Positions 9,175 to 20,251 are shown, counted from the first letter of the stretch. The stretch is DNA of 22,812 nucleotides from Branchiostoma floridae (GCF_000003815.2 NW_023365754.1:1-22812); one strand, 5' to 3'. The notes: generated from the sequence alone by a model not told the origin. Program-made: numbers and translations.

Positions 9175-9560
9175 ACAGGAAGGCTCGAAAGAGCAAGCCG
9201 TTAACAGTAACCAAGTGACATGATGTAAAATAGTGTCGAATCCGGAAGACCGTTAAAAACTTCACAACGCCACAGTATATAGGCACGTATTGTAAAAATG
9301 GATTTCAAACTAACTGTTCTGTAAAGAGATTCCAAAATATCAGACATTCCGGTCAAAAAACACCAGGACTTCATAACCTACAGAGAGAAGAAACGTCGTG
9401 GCGGGATTTTCCTGAACATCGTCCTTCCTTATCGGGCGATGTAATGCACGACAGATGACTTTGTTTCCAGCCCGCTTTGTCATTCACGTTTCCTTCACGT
9501 TTCCATGTTGTATTCGCCTTTTCATGTACAAATGAGACACTTTGAATAAATTATTGTTTC
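9175..9560 (+). promoter_or_regulatory. 3' UTR of small protein copy 2
   Basis: Contains similarity to the copy 1 3' UTR: TAGACAG at the stop, AAGAGCAA, TGACATGATGT against ACACGATGT, an AAACACCAGG motif at 9358-9367, and the GGCGGGATTTTCCT element at about 9399-9412. Ends with AATAAA at 9545-9550. Confidence 0.5.
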
Positions 9561-9564
9561 TTTT

Positions 9565-10235
9565 AACGTCAGTCTCGTCTTTTATCTGTAAACTAATGAA
9601 TGCAGCTTATGCTTGTATTTTTTCCCAATTATGCTTCATTCCAGCAACGTAGGGAAAGTTCGTTTGCGATAGTTTTCTTCTTCTTTTCTACCGCTCAGCC
9701 CCCTTTGACGGGGATTAAATAGCAGCCTTACAAACATAGGGAAAATAAGGTCAAAAACACAAGGGAACATAAACAACTGATCTGTGGGTGCAGAGAAAGA
9801 CAAGACAAGTCAATGCGGTGGGTTAGTGTTATTTACATATATACAAGTTTTACAGTAGGTCGTTTTTATCAAGAAACCTTATATGCGACGGGCATGAGTT
9901 TAATTTGAAACGTTGATCAATAAGCCAACATTAGTCGCATTATGTATTTCGAAATGATGATATCTCAGTACCTTAACACGTGCAGTAATGACGACATTTA
10001 CCTTTAAAGACAGTAAACACACTATGGTACAGAGCAGAGAGGGTTTATCTACCACATGTAGCGGTTTTATGTAGTATAAGGTAGCACGCTTCTGAGGTCA
10101 CATATCTGGCCGAGCGTTAAAATGCGTCTTTTCGTAAAGTAAGTACGTTTTCGTAAAGTTGCAACGCCCCCCCCCCCCAACACAAACACCACACGAACCA
10201 CATCAACTTGCGTAAATCAAGTCCGTTAGATTTCC
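9565..10235. other. Intergenic, no supported gene
   Basis: AT-rich with short open frames only. A run of 12 C residues at 10167-10178 is a homopolymer prone to length change. A direct duplication of TTTTCGTAAAGT occurs at about 10130-10160. Confidence 0.5.
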
Positions 10236-10238
10236 GTA

Positions 10239-10710
10239 TTGACATTTTGGGGGCGGCGATGCCATGGCAACGGGTCTATCAATACACGGATATCACCGAA
10301 TTACGACAGGCTCTGTACACTTTGCAACTACAAACTTATAGAAAACGAAGTCCATTTTCTAGTGGAGTGTCCCATATACAGTGATATTCGCAATTCTTTT
10401 AACAGTGTTCTCATTGTAGACCCCCAATGTGAACAGTTAACCAAAGACGAACTATTTGTATAAATAATGACAGCCAGAGACAACATTGTACAAAAACAAA
10501 AACTCTGTGAGTTCGTATATACTTGTTTTATAAGAGGCATGTAAACAATAGTTTTAGTAATAGCATAGCTCTAGATATTTTTTCATCCAATTGTTTGTAG
10601 CACTACTTGTAACAGTATCTAGTCTCTAGTATTCCATGCAATACTATTGAATCACTGCATTTAGCCCATGTGGGCATGAACATGCAAATAAAGATCTCGA
10701 ACTATTATAG
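10239..10710 (+). mobile_element. Non-LTR retrotransposon 3' end (LINE ORF2 C-terminus)
   Basis: The open frame to 10463 ends with RLCTLCNYKLIENEVHFLVE then CPIY and R, the typical C-x2-C...E-HFL-xC zinc-binding segment at the end of many LINE ORF2 proteins. The reverse transcriptase and endonuclease are absent, so this is a 5'-truncated dead copy. The 3' UTR continues to AATAAAGATCTCGAAC near 10687-10702. A second tail of the same kind is at 6997-7163. Confidence 0.8.
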
Positions 10711-11433
10711 AAATATTTCACACCGAGCTGTGTTTCATAGCAAACGAAGAACTGTGATGATAAATGATAAACCCCAAAACTCAAAACTTTAGATTGGGTT
10801 TAAGCATGGTATTGTTTTATTTTCTGTTATCTGGGATATTTACGAGGGAGTTTCGTATTTAGTTTTAAATCATGCCTTGAAGGCCTTCGTGGTCATGGCG
10901 GGAATAGTACACATTACACGGAAGCTACAATTATATGCTGTATACCACTAAGATCTACACAGAAAAGAAACAGCAGGTCAAGCATAACAAACTTTATTAC
11001 TGAATACTGTTCTGAAAACATGTCAAAATCCTGAAATGATGACAAAATAACATTATCGGTAACATTATTTTTTAGTTCTAATGCACTGCTGGCTTTTAAT
11101 AGCTGTTACGCAACAACTGGGAGAATGGTACTAATCGCAGTATTCTCTCCAATCCGTCCGTGACTGACATACTCTGCAACAAACTGTACTTAGAGATCTA
11201 AATAAACAAACAAACAAACAAACAAACCGCCAAGGCCGGTATTTTTGTATCTGCAGTGAATTTACGGATTACCTTCTTGAGGTAGACAAGACAAACAAAC
11301 CTTCCTAAAGCGGTACACCGCATCATAGAAGCATATCTCACCAAAGCGACTATATCAAACTTGGAGTAGCAGCAGAAATTGACCCTAAACCAACAGTCTA
11401 CACATTGATAAAGAAACACTATCGCGTACTTTG
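10711..11433. other. 3' region of the large minus-strand gene
   Basis: TTTATT at 10993-10998 supplies AATAAA on the minus strand, about 435 bases after the stop of the large protein. A (CAAA)n microsatellite lies at about 11204-11227. No other gene is supported. Confidence 0.45.
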
Positions 11434-14095
11434 TCAGTCCTCATCTGTAAAGATTAGCCTTCTTGCCCTTGCTCTCTTGGCATCTTGTTGGACGGTAGTC
11501 TGATCGCTGCTTAGTGAAGACGAGGTTTGCTCGGTGACGTCAGTGCGATGACGTCCTTGCGTTTCTTTCCAGATGTCTTTGTGCAGCTTGTTAAGTCGAT
11601 CCTCCATTCCACTAGACAGTATTCTTGCCTCCTGCAGTTTTTTCACTGGTATTTTTCTAGTGGTCCTGAAGGCTTTCACTGCTGAAATGTCGAGTCGGCA
11701 ACCCTTCTTTCGAAGGACAAGTGCGGATATGTAGGCCAAGCAATTTGTCATGGATGTGGTGTTCTCATTAGAAACGCCTGCAAGTCTGTTTAGTACCAGA
11801 GTTACCCATCTCACCGAGTGGTCAAGTGTTTCCTGGCGTACCCTAGCACCAAAGTCCGCTGACAGTATGGCATAGGCGCGGAGGCAAACATCACGGTTGA
11901 CGTGCTGACCTCCTTGAACCCTTATCAGAAAGCCAGCTTTGACGGTACTAAGGTTGTGCTTTTGTACCTGGGGAAATGTGGTCAAGTCGGCATCTTCACC
12001 AATCACTATTAGTAGCTGCTGTCTAAGAGTCTCGACTGTGATTCCTAGTCGTGATATCTCGCCAATCACTGCTTCAGAGCTGCAAAACCTTGGTAGGTTG
12101 CGCGTTCCAACGTCACAAAGCATGTTCGTCAAATTTCCTACCTGGATTTTCCCTGTGACTCTGACCCCTCGCCTTTCTAGCGTACCATCGAAGAGCGCGT
12201 CATTTCCGTCTGCCGAAGTCAAGACCCGCATGTGCCTGGACAGCATTATCGCTGTCAAATCTCTCTTGACGTGGGTCCAGTACATCTCTGCCATAGTCCT
12301 CGCCAAGGATTCAGCAGTTACACTGTCTCTTTGATCGTTGTAGGTAATGTTGATAGCACATAATGTCTCGTGCATCCTTCGAAACATGGCGCTGTCATTG
12401 GGAGACGGGAGAAACCACGGCGGAGCGTTTAGTACAGCATCTCTAGCCCATGTTTCAACGAGGTTTCCTTTCAACTTCCATCCCGCTGTGGCATCAGGCT
12501 CGGTCAGGGAGGAGAATCCCTCCCAAGGTCTGTCTGGATCGATCCCAAGACTATGCAGATATGCTCTCTCCCGCGCTTCCACTCGCCCAACCAACATGAG
12601 ACGAATAATGATTTCAGAAATCGCTATAGTGATTACGTCTGTGCGAGAGTGCCATTCCGTGAAACCCACATTTGCGGCATGAATCGGCTTGGCCAGTTGG
12701 GCCAGAATACTAGCTGCATATTCACGTAGGACGTTTGAATGGACTGGTATGATAACTGGAATGGTGCTAGACAGTTCCCGCCTAAGCGCAGTCACAAGAT
12801 GTTTCACTTGTTCATTTGCAAGCTCCTCGGAGAGATCTTCTCCTCCACACGTCAGCACAGCTTCGAAGCGGGCCCGCACACGTGGGTTTATGTCCTTCAC
12901 AATCTCCCAAAGACATCCCTGTATCGTCCCATCCATGGCTGATTGCAGAAAGTCTTGTGTGGACTTTGTAGCCTTGTGAACAGCAACACCCGAGGCTGTT
13001 GCTAGCGTGACGGGCAGCCCGTTTGTTAGCCGGTCCCTCCAACCGCCCGACATTTTCGTAGATAGTGGGTTATATGCCTGCGCGAAAGTGAGATTGAACG
13101 TCTCGGTTTCCATTGTGCCTGTTAATACCGTTGTCGGTTTTCTGTCCTTACGACTACACATGTTGGCAACCGAATCTAAGCCCATGACGTTAAACATTTG
13201 CCGGTCGTGAGGAAACAGTCGGTAGCGCAAATTTCTGTGCCACAGTGTAGCAACTTCGCTATCTTCGAGAGCGACGGACACGCCTATGTGCAGGGCACAT
13301 CTTTCTACAAACTCTCTTCGCAACTTCAAGTCGGCAAGTGTCTTTAATGGATCTACATCCGGTGATGCTCCGATTTCGTCCATCTGAGTAGCGTTATTGG
13401 CGGTGCTGTGGCTCATTTTCTGTCCGAAACATTCGAGAAGTGTTCTCACTTCGAATGGGCACGTTTCTTCGTCACTGGTGGCATAATGCGCCTTGGCACT
13501 GTCAAACGCCGTGGCAAAATGTATCCAGTCAGATCTGTACACTCTGATAGGATCACCCGTTTTAAGTTTCAGTCCGACTAGGTTGTGGAGAAGGGTGTTA
13601 GAAGTGGGTGCTATCACCCGCAACTCGTCCCACGTTCGTTTCAGTAAGCTTTTGACACGCTGGAACAGCCAACTTCCCAAAGTAGAGCTGCCGAGGTCCT
13701 CGAAAAAAGTCGCCACAGTTTGCGGGTCTGCATCATCCTTCAAAACTGCGCACAGCAATACGTTCGTTCCACACAAAGATGCGCAAAGGAAAACGCCGGG
13801 AACATTTCTTCTATATTCATGTAGTTCTGGTGACCTGTATTGCCACGGCGGAGACATCTTTTCCATCAGTTTTCTGTAACACTTTTGTTTCCACCACTTT
13901 GTTGCAACAAACACATCCGAAGGTGGGCGGAGGGCGAGTAGGGAAGAAAGCTCAAGTGTGATGCCATCTGTGTCTGTGCTAAACCGAAGGGAATCTGGTG
14001 GGGGGGATATTGCTTCTAACTCGCCATCGAAGGAAAGGTCGATGGAGTGCCTTCGCAGGACATCATCATTTGCCAGCAGTACATCGTTTGTAGAC
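11434..14095 (-). CDS. Large unrecognised protein, long last exon (886 codons)
   Basis: A single open frame with higher GC than its surroundings. I cannot assign a family: there is no Walker motif, zinc cluster, signal peptide or membrane helix. What is visible is a globular protein with scattered Trp and Cys, GLDSVAN, WEGFSSL and APPWFLP stretches, and a polar Ser/Thr/Gln tail ending in a basic, NLS-like KRARARRL followed by acidic TDED. The frame stays open 60 codons upstream of the GTG at 13914, back to a strong acceptor (TTCCTTTTCGTCTCTATCTATCTAG, AG at 14096-14097). The exon starts with one base completing a codon, which matches the two-base donor phase of the leader exon at 15809-15879. 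The stop is TAA or similar at 11434-11436, with AATAAA at 10993-10998. A nearly intronless body suggests retro-, transposon or viral descent, but this is not shown. Confidence 0.85.
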
Positions 14096-15808
14096 CTAGA
14101 TAGATAGAGACGAAAAGGAAACCGTTATCTTTTGACGCCGTGTCTTAATATCGTCCCTTGAGAATTTGAATGATGAATTATTTGGAAATCCACTTAATAC
14201 GATGACCAAAATAATGCCATGTTATTGCCAACAAAGGTTCACAATATCAAATACAGTTACAGATACGGAAAACACTCGTGTCCTTGCCCGTAGCCAAACT
14301 CTACAAAGAATAGTGTCAATAACGATTTGCATGAAACTGAAGACTGCCAATGGCTTCATTTCTTTGTTATTTAAATCAATAAGCTTTCAAATCGTTCTGG
14401 GTTGTACAGCCGTAGTCATGGAGTTACATACTGATCGACATTATGTAATTTGGGTATAGCATTTTGTTAGGATGTTCCTAGGTGTTACCCCAAAAAATAT
14501 CAGAATATTCAAGGCCAAATGCAGAAACCACCTTTTATCTAATCACTAACTTGTAAAATTCTAAACCCTTTCCAACCGTTCCATCTTTTCCCGATCTTTT
14601 TCTCGCTTATTGGTGTTTATACTGATGATGATGATAATGGTATGTATATTGAGTATGATGATGATGTATTTTGTTCCTTGTAAAATTACTGCTACTTTAT
14701 GATGTATTATGTATTGCTGTTGTATAGTCTGATATTCCGTCGAATGAATTGTTTATTGTAATGATTTGTATTTGTATGTACTAGTGACAGCCGTCACCAG
14801 CTCCGCTGCCTTGCTGTCAGGTGTCATGCATTGTAGCATTCCAAATAAATGAAAAAATGAAATGAAATGAAATGAAATGAAATATCTGACGGCCAATCTC
14901 AGCACAAAACCTTTCCAAAGCTGATTTCTCCCAATAATATCTACCTTTTTACTTTATCAATTGCCTAGTGCCATGTATCATTGGAAAGATAATCTATTGA
15001 CAAAAGTTCTACTTCTAAGGGCAATATGGTCAAGTTAGGCCGACTTTACATTACGTTTTTCGCGTCAAAATTTTCCGCTGTCGGGACCTCTTTAGACACA
15101 CCGCCCGGAAATGTGACAAGACACCCGCGGGAAACTCTACCCGTAAAGATCTCATTATTTTAAGCCGCACGCTGTTATATTGAACAAACTTTCATTTTCT
15201 GTTTGCGTATCGCTTCCAAATGATTGAAAATCAAATACCTGACTTTCATAAGAAATAGAAGTCCCTGACTACGTTGTTGCTTCGCTGACACTTCCGGTAA
15301 CTTCGACCGCAAAATTTTCGGAAAAAAAAGCACTTTAAAACCCTTTCAAAGCGAACTGTTTGACAGAAGATCCCCTTCTTTCAGTGATGACCTGCTAAAT
15401 TATGGCTTACGCACTAAAATAATCGCCTAAACCCTGACTCCCGTTGTCGGGAGCCCGACGCGTTCTCTTTATACGCAGTTTGAAGTTGTTGGGGACTACG
15501 GGCGTACACTTAGGAGAGGAGTGGACGGGAGAAAATTTAAAGACAGTGGGACTACGACGACGGGAACTCTCTTTACACGGGCTCGCGCTCTCGCCAGTCC
15601 CGCTATCGCGAAAACCGTAATGTAAAGTGGGCCTAAATGTCGGCACTTTTTTCCGAGAACTAGTCATAAAAGTAGACTTGAAGCACAACCCATGCATGTG
15701 CGACCATAACAAACGGAATATCACTTAAGGGTCAATTACAAGCTTTCTAATGTTACACGACAAGCTGCATTTTTAAACCGTATATAGGAAATAAACCTTC
15801 TAACAAAC
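14096..15808 (-). other. Putative intron of the large gene
   Basis: Runs from the donor AAAG/GTTTGT (15809/15808) to the acceptor at 14096-14097 in minus-strand order. It contains a plus-strand LINE tail (14468-14883). A GC-richer stretch at 15430-15640 carries a 105-residue open frame without recognisable features. The rest is unremarkable. Confidence 0.5.
14468..14883 (+). mobile_element. LINE 3' end with (GAAAT)n tail
   Basis: A 25-codon remnant at 14472-14549 (VTPKNIRIFKAKCRNHLL) resembles the very end of LINE ORF2 proteins. After about 300 bases of 3' UTR with ATGATG-rich runs it ends in CAAATAAATG and a (GAAAT)n array at about 14850-14883, a typical LINE terminus. It differs from the fragment at 10239, so two LINE types are present. 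It lies antisense within the putative intron of the large gene. Confidence 0.65.
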
Positions 15809-15879
15809 CTTTCGCTGTCAATTTCCATGCTCCATGCACTATGCTCCATGTTGTCCAGGGAGGCCGCCGCTACCTCCAT
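15809..15879 (-). CDS. Putative first coding exon of the large gene
   Basis: ATG at 15879 in a good context (A at -3, G at +4) begins MEVAAAS and reads 23 codons plus two bases to the donor AAAG/GTTTGT. That phase fits the acceptor of the 886-codon exon exactly and would give about 910 residues in total. A diverged copy at 21026-21081 keeps the ATG, the first residues, the donor and the phase while being 15 bases shorter, a whole number of codons. This argues the segment is coding. A transcript is needed to prove the join. Confidence 0.5.
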
Positions 15880-16111
15880 CTTTCCGACTGATTTTGTAAG
15901 GGGGCCAGTGTTGTGGCCCCAGGTTCTTTTGAATGCTGCACGAGGAACGTTTAGACTACAGGACCAGGACAGGACACAAACATGCCGTTGACACGCACGG
16001 GGCTGTGAGTCGGGACCCTTTCTCCGCTTCCTTCTCTGACTGACCGCCTTACTGACTTTACTCAACAGGCAACTCCTGGCTTTTTTATTTCAACTTTCCA
16101 GACACCAAGAG

Positions 16112-16345
16112 CAGACAGATTCACAGCATGATAGACATGAGCACTGGATCCAACACTTCTGTGCTACTTGTCACCCATATGGCTTCCTTTTGATGTCCTG
16201 ATTGATCAAAAGACTTTGTTTTACATACAAGGTAAACATCTTTGTGCGAAACAATGTATCCATACGGCTTCCTTTTGATGAACTGATTGATCAAAAGACT
16301 TTGTTTTATATACAAGGTAAACATCCTTGTGCGAAACCATATATG
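16112..16345. repeat. Dispersed repeat, copy B, with internal 85-bp tandem duplication
   Basis: The first 100 bases match 2361-2460. The part beginning GGCTTCCTTTTGATG at 16181 is repeated from 16266 (85-bp period), including CTGATTGATCAAAAGACTTT and ACAAGGTAAACATC. Only the first portion is in copy A. Confidence 0.85.
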
Positions 16346-16699
16346 TAGGTGTTAATCACTATCAGCATTCAGTTCAGTGACAGAAAGGTTACAAAAATAA
16401 ATGATGGTCAACCGTTAGGAAAAGTTCCTTTCGGGAAGGTCTGACATATCAAGAACAAAATAATAAGCATGCAAATGCAGCAAAGCAAGGGTTTTAAAAC
16501 CAGATCGTATACACGGGAGCGATACCCACGGGCAGACATGGTTCTATGTGGCACACGGTCTATATGTTGCCGGGTCACATTTTCAGTGTGACTTATTCCA
16601 GAACAGTTCAGGGCGGTAGCAATCATATAGCAAGAAGAAACAGCAAAGTGGTTATCATAGCCTTCACACAGTTCAATGTTCGCCAACCGCAATGTCGTT

Positions 16700-17257
16700 T
16701 CTGATCTTTTTTCAAAGACTATTTATATTCGTATTTTGAGCAATGTTTCTAAATATCAATATTCTTGTTCGTTATGTTTTTAACTCTAATTTTAAATATT
16801 GTACGTTAGCGACAATTCCAGACCATGTCACGATGCCACATGTCTGCTACGCTAATGAAGTTCTTTGATTGATTGATACATTATTATCGTGCCCTTGCTA
16901 ATGCAGAGACAAAAAACGTGCTCTCACTGAATGGTACCAAATCCAGCTGACATCCTGGGGAAGGCGCCAATAAAAGAATCCTTATTTCTTAATTTCGTCC
17001 ACTTAGCACTGAACAAGTGGGCCGGCGTTTGAGAGATAGAAGGCGTCTCGTTGCTTAGGACGCAAGGCTTTGACTTTCAGTGTCATCGAAAGCCACTGAG
17101 GACAACGCAAATTGGGCTTATCCCACAGCAACCCATGGTCAGTGTTTTCCTAGATATTTTTCATTGAATGAGATTTCAAATGGGACGCGAGATACTGAGT
17201 TCTGCTCTGTAACCACTCGCATTACGTTTCAATTTGTGCATTTTCTGTAACGTTCAG
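16700..17257. other. Intergenic or leader region before copy 3
   Basis: No coding segment is supported. TTGATTGATTGATA repeats occur at about 16866-16880, and a stray AATAAAAG at about 16969. The region ends in the acceptor TTTTCTGTAACGTTCAG (AG at 17256-17257), similar to the acceptor before copy 1. Confidence 0.45.
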
Positions 17258-17299
17258 GTTTGAAACGTGTGTATGCCTGCATGCCAAACTCACAGCCAG

Positions 17300-17593
17300 A
17301 TGGATGTCGAGCTGGTCATGCCAATATGGAATGAAAGTTGGACGGCGACCATCTTAGTATCGACGCAGACTCCATATAAGGACTTGATCTTCCATCAAAT
17401 CCAACAGGAACTAACAGGACTCGATGCTGACTTCTCCTTCCCTCCATATGACATTGAGCTATGGGGAACTTTCTATTCACCGATAGTGTTTTACGTTTCT
17501 ACATTTTTCATGTGGCATACACTCACGAAGTTGCGAGTCAGTGTGCAGAATCCCGAAGATTTCATATTGGTCCTGATGAGTAGCCGAGTATAG
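17300..17593 (+). CDS. Small protein family, copy 3 (97 aa)
   Basis: Aligns end to end with the other small proteins: MDVEL, the Trp before TATILVSTQTP, a helical QIQQEL segment, ADFSF, D-ELWGT-YSPIVFY, MWHT, then a strand-rich end. It is a little longer because of insertions near the start and after WGT. The start is placed at 17300 by alignment; ATG at 17273 is an in-frame alternative. An in-frame TGA lies upstream, right after the acceptor at 17257, so any leader exon is untranslated in this frame. Its 3' UTR is longer than that of copy 1, then shares its sequence from about 17996. AATAAA is at 18489-18494. Function unknown. Confidence 0.72.
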   Translation: MDVELVMPIWNESWTATILVSTQTPYKDLIFHQIQQELTGLDADFSFPPYDIELWGTFYSPIVFYVSTFFMWHTLTKLRVSVQNPEDFILVLMSSRV

Positions 17594-18494
17594 GCCATAG
17601 GCAGTCGTCTTTGTACAACACGCTAATTAGGATTTATTGTATGTCTCGTGTAATTGAAATGGTGCCCAAAATCCGATCTGGTTATTTTGAAGGCCAGGAA
17701 GTTGATATCAGTTCAGTTTTTTGCTTAGATATAGCCCCTAGTCTGTGTAACACAAACTCCGCTGTACGGGTCTGTATCTGGCCCCTCCGTATGTTGGGCG
17801 GGCTACTATATCCAATATTCAATCAGGCTAATATGACCCCTAACGACGCACTGGGTTCGTGGCTCCGCCTAGAAGGGAAACAAACCTCTTACGACTTTGA
17901 ACCAATATCATTCTTATTTTCCAGTAGATTTCGCCTTTGGCATAACGTTTTCTCTCTAGTTTACTAATTTGAATTGACGTGACTTATAAATTAACCGTAA
18001 ACGGACTGCAAAATGTGTTTCGACTTCTCAATCTGAATGTCCCGACAGTGTAAAGCAGACGTAGACAGAAATCAGCCAGGCGGGGTTTTCCTCATCTCTA
18101 AGCAGATATTGCGGTGGTATAAGATAGCCGGCAAAGGAGTTCATTAGCCACCTGTACACAGTCAGTTATTGACCCCAAAGAAGTCCAAAATATCCCCAAA
18201 CGTCGCGAAAAACACGGCAAACACTTCCAGCTGACCCCAAACGGCAGCCTCGGCGCCGCGTGCCGAGGTAATTCGCACCTTCATCCTAACACAGTTTGCG
18301 GTGGCCAAATAACTCCTTTGTTGGCTAATGTTCTTCCCCAGCTTATGATAGTATTTTATACCATCGTAAAATCTGCTTGGGCACCGTTTATCAACAGCGA
18401 TCAGGTGACAAGATGTTAACAGCATGGCCTAAGAGAGCGTGTGACGTACTGAAAGACCCTGTTTGTTTCTTTGGGATTCATCGGTTTCAATAAA
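17594..18494 (+). promoter_or_regulatory. 3' UTR of copy 3, with extra 400 bases
   Basis: Bases 17996-18100 (TAAACGGACTG, TTTCGACTTCT, GACAGTG, GCCAGGCGGGGTTTTCCT) match the copy 1 3' UTR. TGGGCACCGTT at about 18379 and TTTCAATAAA-AAATGTAC at 18486 also match. Relative to copy 1, about 400 bases at 17594-17995 are extra; they hold a 118-codon open frame without recognisable features. Confidence 0.55.
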
Positions 18495-18817
18495 CAAATG
18501 TACCTGTTTTTCGATGTGAAGTATCTTATTATCATTCTCTTTTACTAAATACATTTACTTGCATTTACGATTGAGTGTTATATATTTTATGTGTCCGCGT
18601 GTGTGTTTGTTTGTTGTCTCAATCATTTGGGCAAAAATGACGAAAGACATATTTTCTTCATTTCATTTATTAGAATTAAACGATGCAATGCAGAATACAC
18701 CATAGGCAAACAGTCTTTCTTCATTCTGTTGAATTTGCGACAATGCAATTCAGAGTACATGTACAGTTGAACATTCGCATCTTTTCGTCGAGTTCGTACT
18801 GCCCTAAAAAGGGCCTG

Positions 18818-20237
18818 TTATTCGTGCAGCGTGATTACGTTCTCTGTGAACGTCACATCAAGTATTAATCGTTCCCCTTTTTCTATTCGCCTCGTTGAAA
18901 CAGCTAGCGGCCGGCCCGGTTTAGACGCATCGCTGCGAACCAATACCAACTTCAAATTAGCTTTCTTTCGCCCAAATCTCACCTTGCTTATTGGGTTGTT
19001 TTGGACGGCTAATGTGTCTATAATAACGATGTTGTTACAATCTCGGTAGTGGATGATCTTAGGTGACATGCCAATGTTACAGGCGTCTTCTCGGCGATCT
19101 GACTCGGCAGGACTTATAACTTCTCCGGAAACTTCAGCCACAATAACGTCTTTTTCAGGAACTTCTTTGGCCGCGAGCCCTTCCTCACTCACAAATACCT
19201 GCTGGCCTATCCGAAGTAACCTGTTTCCTGTCCTAGAGCTCACAGCTAAAACATCCTCGTTTTCTATGTCAGCGCTCAAGCCACCCGGTAACCCTGGTGG
19301 ATTTTGATATTCTTGAACTTCTCTTTCACCGCTAGGTATCGCTGATGTAGATTCTATTTCTATGTCAGCGCTCAAGCCACCTGGTAACCCTGGTGGATTT
19401 TGATATTCTTGAACTTCTCTTTCACCGCTAGGTATCGCTGATGTAGATTCTATTTCTATGTCAGCGCTCAAGCCACCTGGTAACCCTGGTGGATTTTGAT
19501 ATTCTTGAACTTCTCCTTCACCGCTAGGTATCGCTGATGTAGATTCTATTTCTATGTCAGCGCTCAAGCCACCTGGTAACCCTGGTGGATTTTGATATTC
19601 TTGAACTTCTCTTTCACCGCTAGGTATCGCTGATGTAGATTCTATTTCTATGTCAGCGCTCAAGCCACCTGGTAACCCTGGTGGATTTTGATTTTCTTGA
19701 ACTTGTCTTGCACCGCTAGGTGTCGCTGATGTAGATTCTATTTCTTTGTCAGCACTTAAGCCATCTGATGACCCTGGTGGACTTTGTTGTAACTGATGTA
19801 CGACCCGCGATTCTGGAACAGCTTGTGGTTGCCTTGCACCGCCCTCTTGCAATGCAGATGCTTGGAGACGGTCCTGTCGGACCAATGGTATGGCCTTTGG
19901 GGCTAGTTCTGTCACGTTCTGGGGGTCGGGTGGAGTTGGATTTTGTTGACTGTCTTGGTGGAGAATTTGTTTTTTTTTTCTTCAGATATCTCCATCCTCT
20001 AAGGCCGGCACGGGTTGCGGAGATATATCCACAACCTGGCTTTGCGGCTAACAATGGCGCCAGCTGACGACAGAATCGTTTATAACTTGGTAGCCCGACA
20101 CCCAACTGCGACAAGTATTGCTCATATGACGAATAAAGAGAAGAAGTCGGAACGAAGTCTGTCTGGTCCTGCGTTATGGTTATTTGACTTTCTAACCACT
20201 GTAAAAGATGTGGGCATGGAGAGGCTTTGTGCTTCAT
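18818..20237 (-). CDS. Winged-helix, tandem-repeat, SET-like protein; split frame
   Basis: Paralogue of the 4285 gene in two overlapping frames. The first frame starts at ATG 20237, 12 bases after an acceptor (CCCCTCTCATGTTGATTCTTAG). It encodes a D5-type WH at residues 8-85 (HLLQWLES, DFVPTSSLYSSYEQYL, YKRFCRQLAP, GLRGWRYL). The second frame, ending at 18818, has a Pro/Gln-rich linker, five 32-residue repeats and a SET-like domain at 18857-19231: VIVAEVSGEVISPAESDRRE aligns with SIVAEYRGERISDSEAQRRL of the intact gene, and the ending NPIS...ANLKL to ERLILDV also aligns. NHS is replaced (VRFG) and DYG reads DVT, so methyltransferase activity is unlikely. The frames meet at an A10 run (19970-19979); A9 would make them one. 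This could be a sequencing or assembly error, an allele, or a true break. AATAAA is at 18666-18671. Confidence 0.7.
19256..19760 (-). repeat. 96-bp coding tandem repeat (about 5 units)
   Basis: Five near-identical 96-bp units encode a 32-residue repeat (EIESTSAIPSGEREVQEYQN, then PPGLPGGLSADI). The first unit is the most diverged. Few differences separate the middle units, so the array was amplified or homogenised recently. It is acidic, Pro/Gly-rich and probably disordered, and links the WH to the SET-like domain. Confidence 0.95.
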
Positions 20238-20251
20238 AGCAAGCCAGTTCT

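Larger units (their letters stand above)
15768..16692 (-). repeat. Duplicated leader and upstream block, copy A
   Basis: Three stretches match 20981-21470 in order: 15768-15900 (leader exon and donor side), 16405-16440 (TCAACCGTTAGGAAAAGTTC, then TTTCGGGAAGGTC) and about 16455-16500 (AATAATAA, GCAAATGCA, GGGTTTTAAAAC). Between the first and second, copy A carries the dispersed repeat at 16112-16345 and other DNA, so copy A was interrupted after duplication or copy B lost sequence. On the minus strand this places a shared upstream region before both minus-strand genes. The open frame at 16408-16692 is not otherwise supported. Confidence 0.65.

Noticed and set aside
11939-13879. Plus-strand frames of up to 131 codons
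   Set aside because: Antisense to the 886-codon exon, whose single long frame explains the open reading on the other strand.
15407-15724. 105-codon minus-strand frame with basic Ser/Arg-rich product
   Set aside because: Lies in the putative intron of the large gene, in a GC-richer stretch with few stops; no domain or paralogue.
17611-17967. 118-codon plus-strand frame after small protein copy 3
   Set aside because: Sits in the extra part of that gene's 3' UTR, no recognisable motif, no counterpart after copies 1 or 2.
18162-18425. 87-codon minus-strand frame
   Set aside because: Antisense to the copy 3 3' UTR, without coding features.
19256-19760. 96-bp repeats as a CRISPR array
   Set aside because: Units are contiguous without unique spacers, keep an open frame, and the genome is eukaryotic.
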